A stretch of 10,715 nucleotides of DNA from Gemmatimonadota bacterium (GTDB lineage Bacteria > Gemmatimonadota > Gemmatimonadetes > Gemmatimonadales > GWC2-71-9), in contig QHUF01000104.1 in the NCBI GenBank assembly GCA_003221075.1, forward strand, positions 1 to 10,715, read 5' to 3'. Below, piece by piece: positions 1 through 5,130 of the stretch. Numbering within the stretch: position 1 is the stretch's first letter; each line of letters starts with the position of its first letter. The notes below the pieces were generated by a model. It searched no databases and was not told the DNA's origin. It was given only the letters and a program-made list of their open reading frames with translations. A program made the position numbers and the translations under genes.

Positions 1-1123
1 TGGGGAAGAACATCTTGAACGCCGCGCCGCCTTCCGGGGCGCCATCCACCCAGACCACGCCGCCCATTTCGTGCACGGATCGCGCAACGATGGGGAGGCC
101 CAGACCGGTCCCACGACGCGGTTCCTTAGTGGTATAGAACGGCTCGAAAACCTTCTCCCGGTCGTCAGGCGTGACGCCGGGTCCCGAGTCGGCGACGAAG
201 AGCAGCGCGCCCGGCTGTCCAGCGGCAAACTCGACCCGGGCCGGCCGCCGCTCGGACGTGCGCGGGAACCGCGCGTAGCCCGGATCGGTGGCGCGCTTCG
301 GAAGCGATTGTCCCGGCTCGTAGGCCCAGCGCCGGGCCCCGATGATGATCGATCCGCCGGCCGGCGTCGCGTCCGCCGCGTTCAGAAGCAGGTTGACGAG
401 TGTCTGCTCCAGGACGTGCGCGCGGCCCATGATCTCGGGGACGTGAAGGCCGTCGTCGATCTCCGCACGCACGCTGCGAAACGCGCCTTGTGCCCGGAGC
501 AGCTCGTAGGCACCGCGAACGATCCGCGAGGGATCCACGGGCACGAGCGGATCCTCGTGCGGCCGGGCGTAGTCGAGCAGGCTGCGGACAATGCGGTCGA
601 GTCGCTCGAGCTCCCGGGCTATCCCTTCGGTGACTTCTGGATCCGCACCGCGGCGCCTCAGCACCTCCAGGTACGTGCCCGCGGCGCCGAGCGGATTGCC
701 GACCTCATGAGCCACGCCGGCAGCGAGACGTCCGATGCTCGCCAGCTTTTCCGAGCGGACCAGCTGGCTTTGCGCGTCGAGCAGCCGGTCCGTCATCCGG
801 TTCAACCGCTCCGCGAGCGTCGCGAAATCGCGGGTGTCGGCGTCCGGCGCCCGTGTGCCGAGGTCACCGTCGGCGACCGCGTCGGCAGTGGCCACGACGC
901 GGTCGAGCGGCCGAAGCACGAGCCGACTGACCAGCGACCGGCCATACAAGACGAAAATCCCGACTTCGACTGCAATGAGCACGACGATGATCACCACGCC
1001 GCTCTCGGGCGCCATGGCGAGCGTCAGCAGCGAAGTGGCCACCCCCACGAGCAGCGCGAAGGCGACGAGGAACGTGAGATAGAACAGGAGCTCCGCGCGG
1101 AGCGCGGGCTTGGGGCGGCTCAT
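1..1123 (-). CDS. Membrane sensor histidine kinase, NtrB/PilS/AtoS-like (C-terminus cut by window edge)
   Basis: 374 codons are visible and the frame is open to the window edge. Residues about 10-36 and 42-60 are two hydrophobic segments with almost no periplasmic loop between them. A HAMP-like linker follows (about 61-115, with RPLDRVVATADAVADGDLG). The dimerisation domain has the phosphoacceptor His139 in GVAHEVGNPLGA. The ATPase domain has an N box (NLLLNAADAT, Asn248), G1 DSGPG (312-316), F box EPFYTTKEP (327-335) and G2 GTGLGL (338-343). It should autophosphorylate His139 and pass phosphate to a response regulator. The short periplasmic part suggests it senses within or near the membrane. 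The HEVGNPLGA and FEPFYTTK style is typical of kinases paired with NtrC-family sigma-54 activators, which fits the sigma-54-type pilin promoters nearby, but the partner is not in view. ATG at 1121-1123 is the first plausible start; it lies 20 bases after the pilA1 terminator and has no strong Shine-Dalgarno. The minus frame was translated by hand. Confidence 0.93.
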   Translation of the reverse strand, partial: MSRPKPALRAELLFYLTFLVAFALLVGVATSLLTLAMAPESGVVIIVVLIAVEVGIFVLYGRSLVSRLVLRPLDRVVATADAVADGDLGTRAPDADTRDFATLAERLNRMTDRLLDAQSQLVRSEKLASIGRLAAGVAHEVGNPLGAAGTYLEVLRRRGADPEVTEGIARELERLDRIVRSLLDYARPHEDPLVPVDPSRIVRGAYELLRAQGAFRSVRAEIDDGLHVPEIMGRAHVLEQTLVNLLLNAADATPAGGSIIIGARRWAYEPGQSLPKRATDPGYARFPRTSERRPARVEFAAGQPGALLFVADSGPGVTPDDREKVFEPFYTTKEPRRGTGLGLPIVARSVHEMGGVVWVDGAPEGGAAFKMFFP

Positions 1124-1141
1124 GGGACCCCAAGATAAGGC

Positions 1142-1180
1142 TAAAAAAGCGAGCGGCGGGGGGTGTGTTCCCCCGCCGCC
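1142..1180 (-). terminator. Rho-independent terminator after pilA1
   Basis: On the minus strand a perfect 10-bp stem GCGGCGGGGG/CCCCCGCCGC (arms 1170-1179 and 1153-1162) with a 7-base loop is followed by TCGC and six Ts (1143-1148). It starts about 23 bases after the pilA1 stop. The sensor kinase starts 20 bases downstream, so leakage through this terminator may be what transcribes the kinase. Confidence 0.9.
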
Positions 1181-1202
1181 TGAATGCGTCAGCCCCGAAG
1201 CC

Positions 1203-1571
1203 TCACGCGCACTTCGGCTCGCCTTCCTTGTTGGCAGGCGCCAGCGACGTCGACCCGACATAGATCGAACAGGTCTTCGTCGTCGTCGTGTGAGACACCG
1301 TCGCCGTGAACCCGTCGGCCGTCACCGCGATGGTGGGGCCAACCACGCCGGTGGTCGTCGCATACTGGGTACCGAGGTTGCTAGTGTATTTCACCGAGTC
1401 GGCAAAGTACGCCTCTTCGGCCGTAATCAGGTTTCGCAAATCCGACTTCATCGACGCCAGATACGCCTTCTCCTTCGTGTTCGCGAACTTCGGAATCGCG
1501 ATCGCGGCCAAGATGCCGATGATCACCACGACGATCAGAAGTTCGATCAGGGTGAAGCCTTTCCTGTTCAC
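1203..1571 (-). CDS. pilA: Type IV major-pilin-like protein, copy 1 (GTG start)
   Basis: 122-residue prepilin. The leader VNRKG is cut by prepilin peptidase before Phe6, giving a mature N-terminus FTLIELLIVVVIIGIL with the conserved Glu5 of mature pilin and a hydrophobic helix to about residue 28. The helical spine continues through KEKAYLASMKSDLRNLIT. The C-terminal half is a small Thr-rich beta domain with Cys101 and Cys121 placed for the usual disulfide loop. GTG at 1569-1571 is chosen because it gives the canonical leader and sits behind GGAGGTAG; an in-frame ATG further upstream would bury the leader. Copy-specific residues are QYATTT (69-74), TAD (84-86), CSIYVGS (101-107) and a final Ala. 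It lies 93 bases after the TMTC-like gene with no terminator between them. No GG-N10-GC promoter was found upstream, unlike its three sisters. It may be expressed less, or only with the upstream gene. Confidence 0.93.
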   Translation of the reverse strand: MNRKGFTLIELLIVVVIIGILAAIAIPKFANTKEKAYLASMKSDLRNLITAEEAYFADSVKYTSNLGTQYATTTGVVGPTIAVTADGFTATVSHTTTTKTCSIYVGSTSLAPANKEGEPKCA

Positions 1572-1576
1572 CTGTG

Positions 1577-1584
1577 CTACCTCC
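1577..1584 (-). promoter_or_regulatory. Ribosome binding site of pilA copy 1
   Basis: Minus-strand GGAGGTAG lies 5 bases before the GTG. The same GGAGGTAG-N5-start layout occurs before all four pilins, which fixes GTG as the start of this copy. Confidence 0.85.
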
Positions 1585-1664
1585 GGAAGGTGGGACACGG
1601 ACTCAGGCGCAGCGTTTGGGACCCGTCCAAAGGCCATTTAGTCACACATCAACCAGCGCGTGTT

Positions 1665-3161
1665 TCAGCGCGGCGCAGGCTGGATGTGATGCAGGAGGAA
1701 CTCCGCGGCTGCGGTGTCACCGCGCAGCCGTGCCGCGCTCGCCTGGTTCCGATAGGCCATCGGGCAACGCGGGCATACTGAGTCCGTGCGCACAAGGAGA
1801 GAATCCGCCAGTGCAGTACGTCCAAGGGCATACGCCATGTGCGCCGCCGCGAGATGTATTCTCGCGTCACCGGGGTATATCGACCCCGCACGGCGGAAGG
1901 ACGCCAGCGCACGCTGGTCATGCCCGGTCCAGAGGTACTCCCATCCCAGATAATCCCAGGATCGGTAGGATAGCGGGGCATCGACAATCATTGCCAATGT
2001 CGCCGTTCTGTTGTCTCGCCACACCGGAACGCGGACCGCGCTCCGAACTGCCCCAGCCGCGACGAGCACAAACAGCGCCATCGCCAAGGCCCGTCGTGGG
2101 AGCCGGTCCAGCGCGGCCCCGGCGGCGAGAGCCAGGCCCACGGACGGCAAGTAGAGCAGGCGCTCGGCGACGAGGACACCGTGGGGGACGACGAGGTTCG
2201 AGACCGGTAGATACGCGATCCCAATCCAGCCGAGCCCGTATGCCTCGACACGCCGGCCGCGACGCCATGCGAGGATCGTCAGCGCGACCCAGGCACACAG
2301 ACAGAGCAGCCCCAGAAGGAATCCCGGCGCTAGCGGACTCGTGACCGCGAGGCGCTCCATCGGGGAATAGTCTGCCTGGAGGTGCAACGGAACGAGCAGG
2401 AGACGGACGACGTCGGCGAAAGCGGCAACGGCCGTGAAGCGGATGGCGAGCGGCCCCTGGCCGGCAAATTGGGGTGCGAGGTTCGGGAAGCCCTCGTACG
2501 GATGCAGCACCGTCCAGCGGAGCAGAAGATACGGCAGCGCGATGGCCACCCAGCTCGCGACGAACGACAACATGCGCCGACGCGACGGACGCGTAAGGCC
2601 AAGCGCCCAGCCCAAGCCGATCAGTGCGGGCGTGGCCGCGGCGCTTTCTTTGCTGAGAATGCCCAAAACCAGAAAGGCCGCGCTCCAGGCGATGCTGTCG
2701 AGCATCAGCGCGGCGTACACCGCCAGGCAGGTTGCCAGCGTCGCCATCAGGTCGGCACGGCCGACGACGCTGGCGATCACCTCGACGTGCACGGGATGGA
2801 CCGCGAAGATCAAACCCGCCGCGAGTGCAGCCGTCGCGCTCGCCCACCGGCGCGCCAATGCGGTGACGGCCACTGCGGCTCCGGCATGCCACAACAGGTT
2901 CACGGCGTGAAACCAGGCAGCGGACTGGAGCTGCCAATCGAGGGCGTACGAGGCGATCGGGAGGGGACGGTAAACCAGGCCGCCGAGATTTGCCGGCCAA
3001 TAAGGAGCGGCGAAAGCACCCCAGACTCCGCTGATGGACTGGACCATCGGATTGAAGACGACGATGAGTCGGTCGTCCAGCGCGAACTGATTCCATAACG
3101 CGCCGATGTGGACTACGGCGGCGCACGCCGCTACTGCGAGATAAAGGCGTTTGTCTTTCAT
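1665..3161 (-). CDS. TMTC-like GT-C O-mannosyltransferase-type membrane protein with C-terminal TPR-like repeats (intact copy between pilins)
   Basis: 498 residues with about ten or more membrane segments. Motifs match the TMTC/DUF1736 (GT105-type) fold: acidic pair Asp29-Asp30 in the first extracytoplasmic loop (FALDD), YRPLPIASYALDW (64-76), HPVHVE (122-127), VVGRADL (132-138), SKE (170-172), ADYSP (263-267) and AERLLYLPS (332-340). Residues about 385-498 are soluble and helical with TPR-like spacing, including a CPRC pair (463-466). Eukaryotic TMTC proteins transfer mannose from a polyprenyl-phosphate carrier to Ser/Thr on the non-cytoplasmic side; the same reaction type is inferred here, but sugar and acceptor are unknown. 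It starts 22 bases after the pilA2 terminator T-tract, with no clear Shine-Dalgarno before the ATG at 3161, so it is probably read-through from pilA2. The placement between two pilin genes makes pilin a natural candidate acceptor. Confidence 0.88.
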   Translation of the reverse strand: MKDKRLYLAVAACAAVVHIGALWNQFALDDRLIVVFNPMVQSISGVWGAFAAPYWPANLGGLVYRPLPIASYALDWQLQSAAWFHAVNLLWHAGAAVAVTALARRWASATAALAAGLIFAVHPVHVEVIASVVGRADLMATLATCLAVYAALMLDSIAWSAAFLVLGILSKESAAATPALIGLGWALGLTRPSRRRMLSFVASWVAIALPYLLLRWTVLHPYEGFPNLAPQFAGQGPLAIRFTAVAAFADVVRLLLVPLHLQADYSPMERLAVTSPLAPGFLLGLLCLCAWVALTILAWRRGRRVEAYGLGWIGIAYLPVSNLVVPHGVLVAERLLYLPSVGLALAAGAALDRLPRRALAMALFVLVAAGAVRSAVRVPVWRDNRTATLAMIVDAPLSYRSWDYLGWEYLWTGHDQRALASFRRAGSIYPGDARIHLAAAHMAYALGRTALADSLLVRTDSVCPRCPMAYRNQASAARLRGDTAAAEFLLHHIQPAPR

Positions 3162-3183
3162 CGCGCGACAATATAGGAGGGGG

Positions 3184-3214
3184 AAAAAAAGAGCGGCGGG
3201 GTTTCCCCCGCCGC
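3184..3214 (-). terminator. Rho-independent terminator after pilA2
   Basis: Minus strand: stem GCGGCGGGG/CCCCGCCGC (arms 3206-3214 and 3193-3201) with a 4-base loop, then TC and seven Ts (3184-3190). Sequence and spacing are almost the same as the terminator after pilA3. Confidence 0.9.
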
Positions 3215-3237
3215 CCTGATGCGTCAGGCCAGAGACC

Positions 3238-3606
3238 TTACTGGCACTTCGGCTCGCCTTCCTTGTTGGCCGGGGCCAACGAGGTCGTGCCAACGTACAC
3301 CGCGCACGTCTTGGTGGTCGTGGTGTGGGACACGGTAGCCGTGAACCCGTTAGCCGTCACCGCGATGGTGGGGCCAACCACGCCGCTTGTCACGTTGTAC
3401 GCGGTACCCAGGTTGCTGGTGTACTTCACCGAGTCGGCGAAATACGCCTCTTCAGCGGTAATCAGGTTGCGTAGATCCGACTTCATCGACGCGAGATACG
3501 CCTTTTCCTTCGTGTTCGCGAACTTCGGAATCGCGATCGCGGCCAAAATGCCGATGATCACGACCACGATCAGAAGCTCGATCAGTGTGAAACCCTTGCG
3601 ATTCAT
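3238..3606 (-). CDS. pilA: Type IV major-pilin-like protein, copy 2
   Basis: 122-residue prepilin whose first 68 residues are identical to the other three copies: leader MNRKG, cleavage before Phe6, Glu at mature position 5, long hydrophobic helix, then the KSDLRNLITAEEAYFAD spine. Differences are confined to the C-terminal domain: AYNVTS (69-74, which creates an N-V-T sequon at 71), TAN (84-86), CAVYVGT (101-107) and a final Gln. Cys101 and Cys121 can form the disulfide loop, and an HTTTTKTC Thr tract lies just before Cys101. ATG at 3604-3606 is chosen from the GGAGGTAG five bases upstream and the canonical leader. It has its own sigma-54-type promoter (3690-3707) and terminator, and is followed by the TMTC-like gene. 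Assembly into a pilus or pseudopilus is inferred from the family. Confidence 0.95.
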   Translation of the reverse strand: MNRKGFTLIELLIVVVIIGILAAIAIPKFANTKEKAYLASMKSDLRNLITAEEAYFADSVKYTSNLGTAYNVTSGVVGPTIAVTANGFTATVSHTTTTKTCAVYVGTTSLAPANKEGEPKCQ

Positions 3607-3611
3607 CTGGA

Positions 3612-3620
3612 CTACCTCCA
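3612..3620 (-). promoter_or_regulatory. Ribosome binding site of pilA copy 2
   Basis: Minus-strand TGGAGGTAG ends 5 bases before the ATG at 3606 and rejects an upstream in-frame ATG that would add 37 residues before the leader. Confidence 0.85.
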
Positions 3621-3689
3621 GAGAGTGGCCGAGCATGCGGGCGTCGACCGAACAGTTCGATCGCCACCTGGTATTCCTGCGTCTGTTGG

Positions 3690-3707
3690 AGGCACGAAGT
3701 GTGCCTT
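3690..3707 (-). promoter_or_regulatory. Sigma-54-type promoter of pilA2
   Basis: Minus strand AAGGCACACTTCGTGCCT. The -24 GG (3705-3704) and -12 GC (3693-3692) are separated by exactly 10 bases, and GGCAC matches the -24 consensus in full. It is 13/18 and 14/18 identical to the equivalent sites before pilA3 and pilA4. The predicted transcript start is near 3680, giving a leader of about 74 bases, longer than for the other copies. The site is also a perfect AGGCAC-N5-GTGCCT inverted repeat, so binding by another dimeric regulator is an alternative reading. Confidence 0.65.
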
Positions 3708-3790
3708 GCGCGAACATTGGGGCCGTAAGATCAAAGTGGAGCGTCAGTTACGCCGTGGCTTTTGAGCTCGCGACCACATCCTGAAGGGTC

Positions 3791-3815
3791 AAATCTCTAG
3801 CTTTTTGCGAGATTT
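3791..3815. repeat. Inverted repeat overlapping the pilA2 upstream element
   Basis: A perfect 7-bp inverted repeat AAATCTC (3791-3797) / GAGATTT (3809-3815) with an 11-base spacer. It encloses the GC-(A/T)5-GC element at 3799-3810. It could be a dimer operator. It is not a convincing terminator because no T-tract follows on either strand. Confidence 0.5.
3799..3810 (-). promoter_or_regulatory. Putative activator (UAS) site of pilA2
   Basis: Minus strand TCGCAAAAAGCT. Same GC-(A/T)5-GC core as the elements before pilA3 and pilA4, at the same distance (91 bases) from the distal edge of the sigma-54-type promoter. This is the usual range for NtrC/PilR-type enhancer binding. The binding protein is unknown. 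Confidence 0.5.
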
Positions 3816-3892
3816 CGCAGATCCACGCGGGACTAGGTCATTACCCTGGTAGCGGTAGGGAAAACCCCTATAGCAGCTCAATTCCCGCTCCC

Positions 3893-3923
3893 AAAAAAAG
3901 AGCGGCGGGGTTTCCCCCGCCGC
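3893..3923 (-). terminator. Rho-independent terminator after pilA3
   Basis: Minus strand: stem GCGGCGGGG/CCCCGCCGC (arms 3915-3923 and 3902-3910) with a 4-base loop and seven Ts (3893-3899). The next 185 bases down to the pilA2 promoter hold no gene, only the pilA2 control elements. Confidence 0.9.
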
Positions 3924-3945
3924 CCTGATGCCTAGGCCAGAGACC

Positions 3946-4314
3946 TTACTGGCACTTCGGCTCGCCTTCCTTGTTGGCCGGGGCCAACGAAGTCGTACCG
4001 ACATAGATCGAACAGGTCTTCGTCGTCGTGGTGTGCGAGACCGTCGCCGTGAAGCCGTTAGACGTCACCGTGATGGTGGGGCCAACCACGCCGCTGGTCG
4101 TCGCATACGCCGTACCCAAGTTGCTCGTGTACTTCACCGAGTCGGCGAAATACGCCTCTTCAGCGGTAATCAGGTTGCGCAGATCCGACTTCATCGACGC
4201 GAGATACGCCTTTTCCTTCGTGTTCGCGAACTTCGGAATCGCGATCGCGGCCAAAATGCCGATGATCACGACGACGATCAGAAGCTCGATCAGTGTGAAG
4301 CCCTTGCGGTTCAT
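3946..4314 (-). CDS. pilA: Type IV major-pilin-like protein, copy 3
   Basis: 122-residue prepilin with the same 68-residue N-terminus as its sisters (MNRKG leader, FTLIELL mature start, hydrophobic helix). C-terminal signature: AYATTS (69-74), ITVTSN (81-86), HTTTTKTC (94-101), CSIYVGT (101-107), final Gln. Cys101 and Cys121 are retained. ATG at 4312-4314 is selected by GGGGAGGTAG five bases upstream and by the leader; the longer in-frame start at 4386 is rejected because it lies within the promoter. It forms a single-gene unit with its own sigma-54-type promoter (4374-4391) and terminator. Its 3' end and terminator are almost identical to those of pilA2, pointing to recent duplication or gene conversion between these two copies. 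Confidence 0.95.
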   Translation of the reverse strand: MNRKGFTLIELLIVVVIIGILAAIAIPKFANTKEKAYLASMKSDLRNLITAEEAYFADSVKYTSNLGTAYATTSGVVGPTITVTSNGFTATVSHTTTTKTCSIYVGTTSLAPANKEGEPKCQ

Positions 4315-4319
4315 CTGGA

Positions 4320-4329
4320 CTACCTCCCC
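4320..4329 (-). promoter_or_regulatory. Ribosome binding site of pilA copy 3
   Basis: Minus-strand GGGGAGGTAG, 5 bases before ATG 4314. Strong match to anti-Shine-Dalgarno, expected for an abundant structural protein. Confidence 0.85.
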
Positions 4330-4373
4330 TGTATGGAACAGCCATGAACATCCGAGTATTCCGCGCACACAAG

Positions 4374-4391
4374 AGGCACTAATCATACCTT
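4374..4391 (-). promoter_or_regulatory. Sigma-54-type promoter of pilA3
   Basis: Minus strand AAGGTATGATTAGTGCCT with GG (4389-4388) and GC (4377-4376) exactly 10 bases apart, 15/18 identical to the pilA4 site. The predicted start is near 4364, leader about 50 bases. It contains TATGAT, which resembles a sigma-70 -10 box, but no matching -35 lies 17 bases upstream and that hexamer is not kept in the other copies. Confidence 0.65.
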
Positions 4392-4482
4392 AAATCGACG
4401 GCTATGATGAAGTCCAGACAAATCATTGACTTACGATCACTTCGTTGACCTTCGATCGAGAGCCGAGAGCCCTCATGACCGT

Positions 4483-4494
4483 GGCAATATGCAA
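4483..4494 (-). promoter_or_regulatory. Putative activator (UAS) site of pilA3
   Basis: Minus strand TTGCATATTGCC, the GC-(A/T)5-GC element 91 bases beyond the distal edge of the pilA3 promoter. The rest of 4392-4515 has no gene and no other element I can support. Confidence 0.45.
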
Positions 4495-4515
4495 TGCGCC
4501 GGGCTAGATGCCCCC

Positions 4516-4550
4516 AAAAACAATGCGGCGGGGATCACTCCCCGCCGCAT
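4516..4550 (-). terminator. Rho-independent terminator after pilA4
   Basis: Minus strand: 11-bp perfect stem ATGCGGCGGGG/CCCCGCCGCAT (arms 4540-4550 and 4523-4533) with a 6-base loop, followed by TGTTTTT (interrupted T-tract, 4516-4522). The tract is weaker than those of the other pilin terminators. Confidence 0.85.
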
Positions 4551-4571
4551 TCGTGCTTCAGGCCAAAGGCC

Positions 4572-4940
4572 TTACACGCACTTCGGCTCGCCTTCCTTGT
4601 TGGCAGGCGCCAGCGACGTCGACCCGACATAGATCGAACAGGTCTTCGTCGTCTTGGTGTGGGACACCGTGGCGGTGAACCCATCAGCCGTCACTGCGAT
4701 AGTGGGGCCGACGACGCCGCTCGTCACGTTGTACTGGGTGCCGAGGTTGCTGGTGTACTTCACCGAGTCAGCGAAATACGCCTCTTCAGCGGTAATCAGG
4801 TTGCGCAGATCCGACTTCATCGAGGCGAGATACGCTTTTTCCTTCGTGTTCGCGAACTTCGGAATCGCGATCGCAGCCAAAATACCTATGATCACGACGA
4901 CGATCAGAAGTTCGATCAATGTAAAACCCTTGCGGTTCAT
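4572..4940 (-). CDS. pilA: Type IV major-pilin-like protein, copy 4
   Basis: 122-residue prepilin with the shared N-terminal 68 residues, prepilin peptidase site MNRKG/F, mature Glu5 and hydrophobic helix. C-terminal signature: QYNVTS (69-74, carrying an N-V-T sequon at 71), TAD (84-86), HTKTTKTC (94-101, where Lys interrupts the Thr tract of the other copies), CSIYVGS (101-107) and a final Val. Its 3' part is closest to copy 1, although copy 1 is the furthest away on the map. ATG at 4938-4940 is set by GGGGAGGTAG five bases upstream. It has its own sigma-54-type promoter (4997-5014) and terminator. It is the first pilin after the glycosyltransferase run, 201 bases from the end of the broken TMTC-like gene, and no terminator was seen in that gap. 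Confidence 0.95.
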   Translation of the reverse strand: MNRKGFTLIELLIVVVIIGILAAIAIPKFANTKEKAYLASMKSDLRNLITAEEAYFADSVKYTSNLGTQYNVTSGVVGPTIAVTADGFTATVSHTKTTKTCSIYVGSTSLAPANKEGEPKCV

Positions 4941-4945
4941 CTGAA

Positions 4946-4955
4946 CTACCTCCCC
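4946..4955 (-). promoter_or_regulatory. Ribosome binding site of pilA copy 4
   Basis: Minus-strand GGGGAGGTAG, 5 bases before ATG 4940; it rejects the longer in-frame start at 5009. Confidence 0.85.
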
Positions 4956-4996
4956 TGTAAGGTCCAAGCATTGGCAACGATATCCGCCCCGCGTAC

Positions 4997-5014
4997 AAGC
5001 ACGAATCATGCCTT
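4997..5014 (-). promoter_or_regulatory. Sigma-54-type promoter of pilA4
   Basis: Minus strand AAGGCATGATTCGTGCTT with GG (5012-5011) and GC (5000-4999) exactly 10 bases apart. The predicted start is near 4987 and the leader about 46 bases. The preceding GTCGAT(C/T)TAAGG is shared with pilA3, extending the conserved block upstream of -24. Confidence 0.65.
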
Positions 5015-5106
5015 AGATCGACCCCCTGCGCACAAGCAAAAGTGCACCAAGAGGTTAATCGTTTGGAACTGGGTTTCTCATCGCCGCAAAAGGGTGGGAG
5101 AACTCC

Positions 5107-5130
5107 GGCTTTTTGCAAGGCGTCACGCAA
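5107..5130 (-). promoter_or_regulatory. Putative activator (UAS) site of pilA4, tandem copies
   Basis: Two directly abutting 12-mers on the minus strand: TTGCGTGACGCC (5130-5119) and TTGCAAAAAGCC (5118-5107), both fitting TTGC-N5-GCC. The inner copy lies 92 bases beyond the pilA4 promoter, the same spacing as the single elements before pilA2 and pilA3. Tandem sites of this kind suit cooperative binding of activator dimers. Confidence 0.5.

Larger units (their letters stand above)
3184..4940 (-). repeat. Three tandem pilin cassettes (promoter, pilA, terminator)
   Basis: pilA4, pilA3 and pilA2 follow each other as self-contained units with a period of about 630-710 bases. Coding regions are nearly identical at the DNA level, and the GC-rich terminators and ribosome binding sites are also shared. 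The spacers outside promoter and activator elements have diverged. A fourth cassette (1142-1584) is separated by the TMTC-like gene and lacks the promoter part. Such direct repeats allow unequal crossing-over and assembly collapse. Confidence 0.75.

Noticed and set aside
71..1138. 355-codon plus-strand open frame
   Set aside because: It lies opposite the histidine kinase, whose H, N, G1, F and G2 motifs are unambiguous. The product is Arg/Gly-rich with no family features, a typical high-GC shadow.
1918..3171. 417-codon minus-strand frame overlapping the TMTC-like gene, and 6956-8059
   Set aside because: Out-of-frame Arg-rich shadows of membrane protein genes that carry clear family motifs.
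3857..3871. TTGAGC...CTATAG as a sigma-70 promoter and the small TAGGG/CCCTA hairpin upstream of pilA2
   Set aside because: The spacing is wrong for sigma-70, the hairpin is only 5 bp, and nothing similar occurs at the other pilin copies.
3789..4004. 71-codon minus-strand frame between pilA3 and pilA2
   Set aside because: Its first half is the pilA3 3' end and terminator read in another frame; no ribosome binding site and no recognisable product.
4383..4388. TATGAT as a sigma-70 -10 box for pilA3
   Set aside because: There is no -35 at the right distance, and the equivalent hexamers before pilA4 and pilA2 are CATGAT and CACACT; the conserved letters are those of the GG-N10-GC pattern.
1142..4940. 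The repeated GC hairpins and pilin copies as a mobile element or CRISPR-like array
   Set aside because: The repeats are whole genes with terminators, there are no regular short repeats with unique spacers, no transposase, and no terminal inverted repeats or target duplications.
5036..5048. Second sigma-54-like site upstream of pilA4 (GG and GC)
   Set aside because: The spacing between GG and GC is 9, not 10, and sigma-54 does not tolerate this well; not conserved at the other copies.
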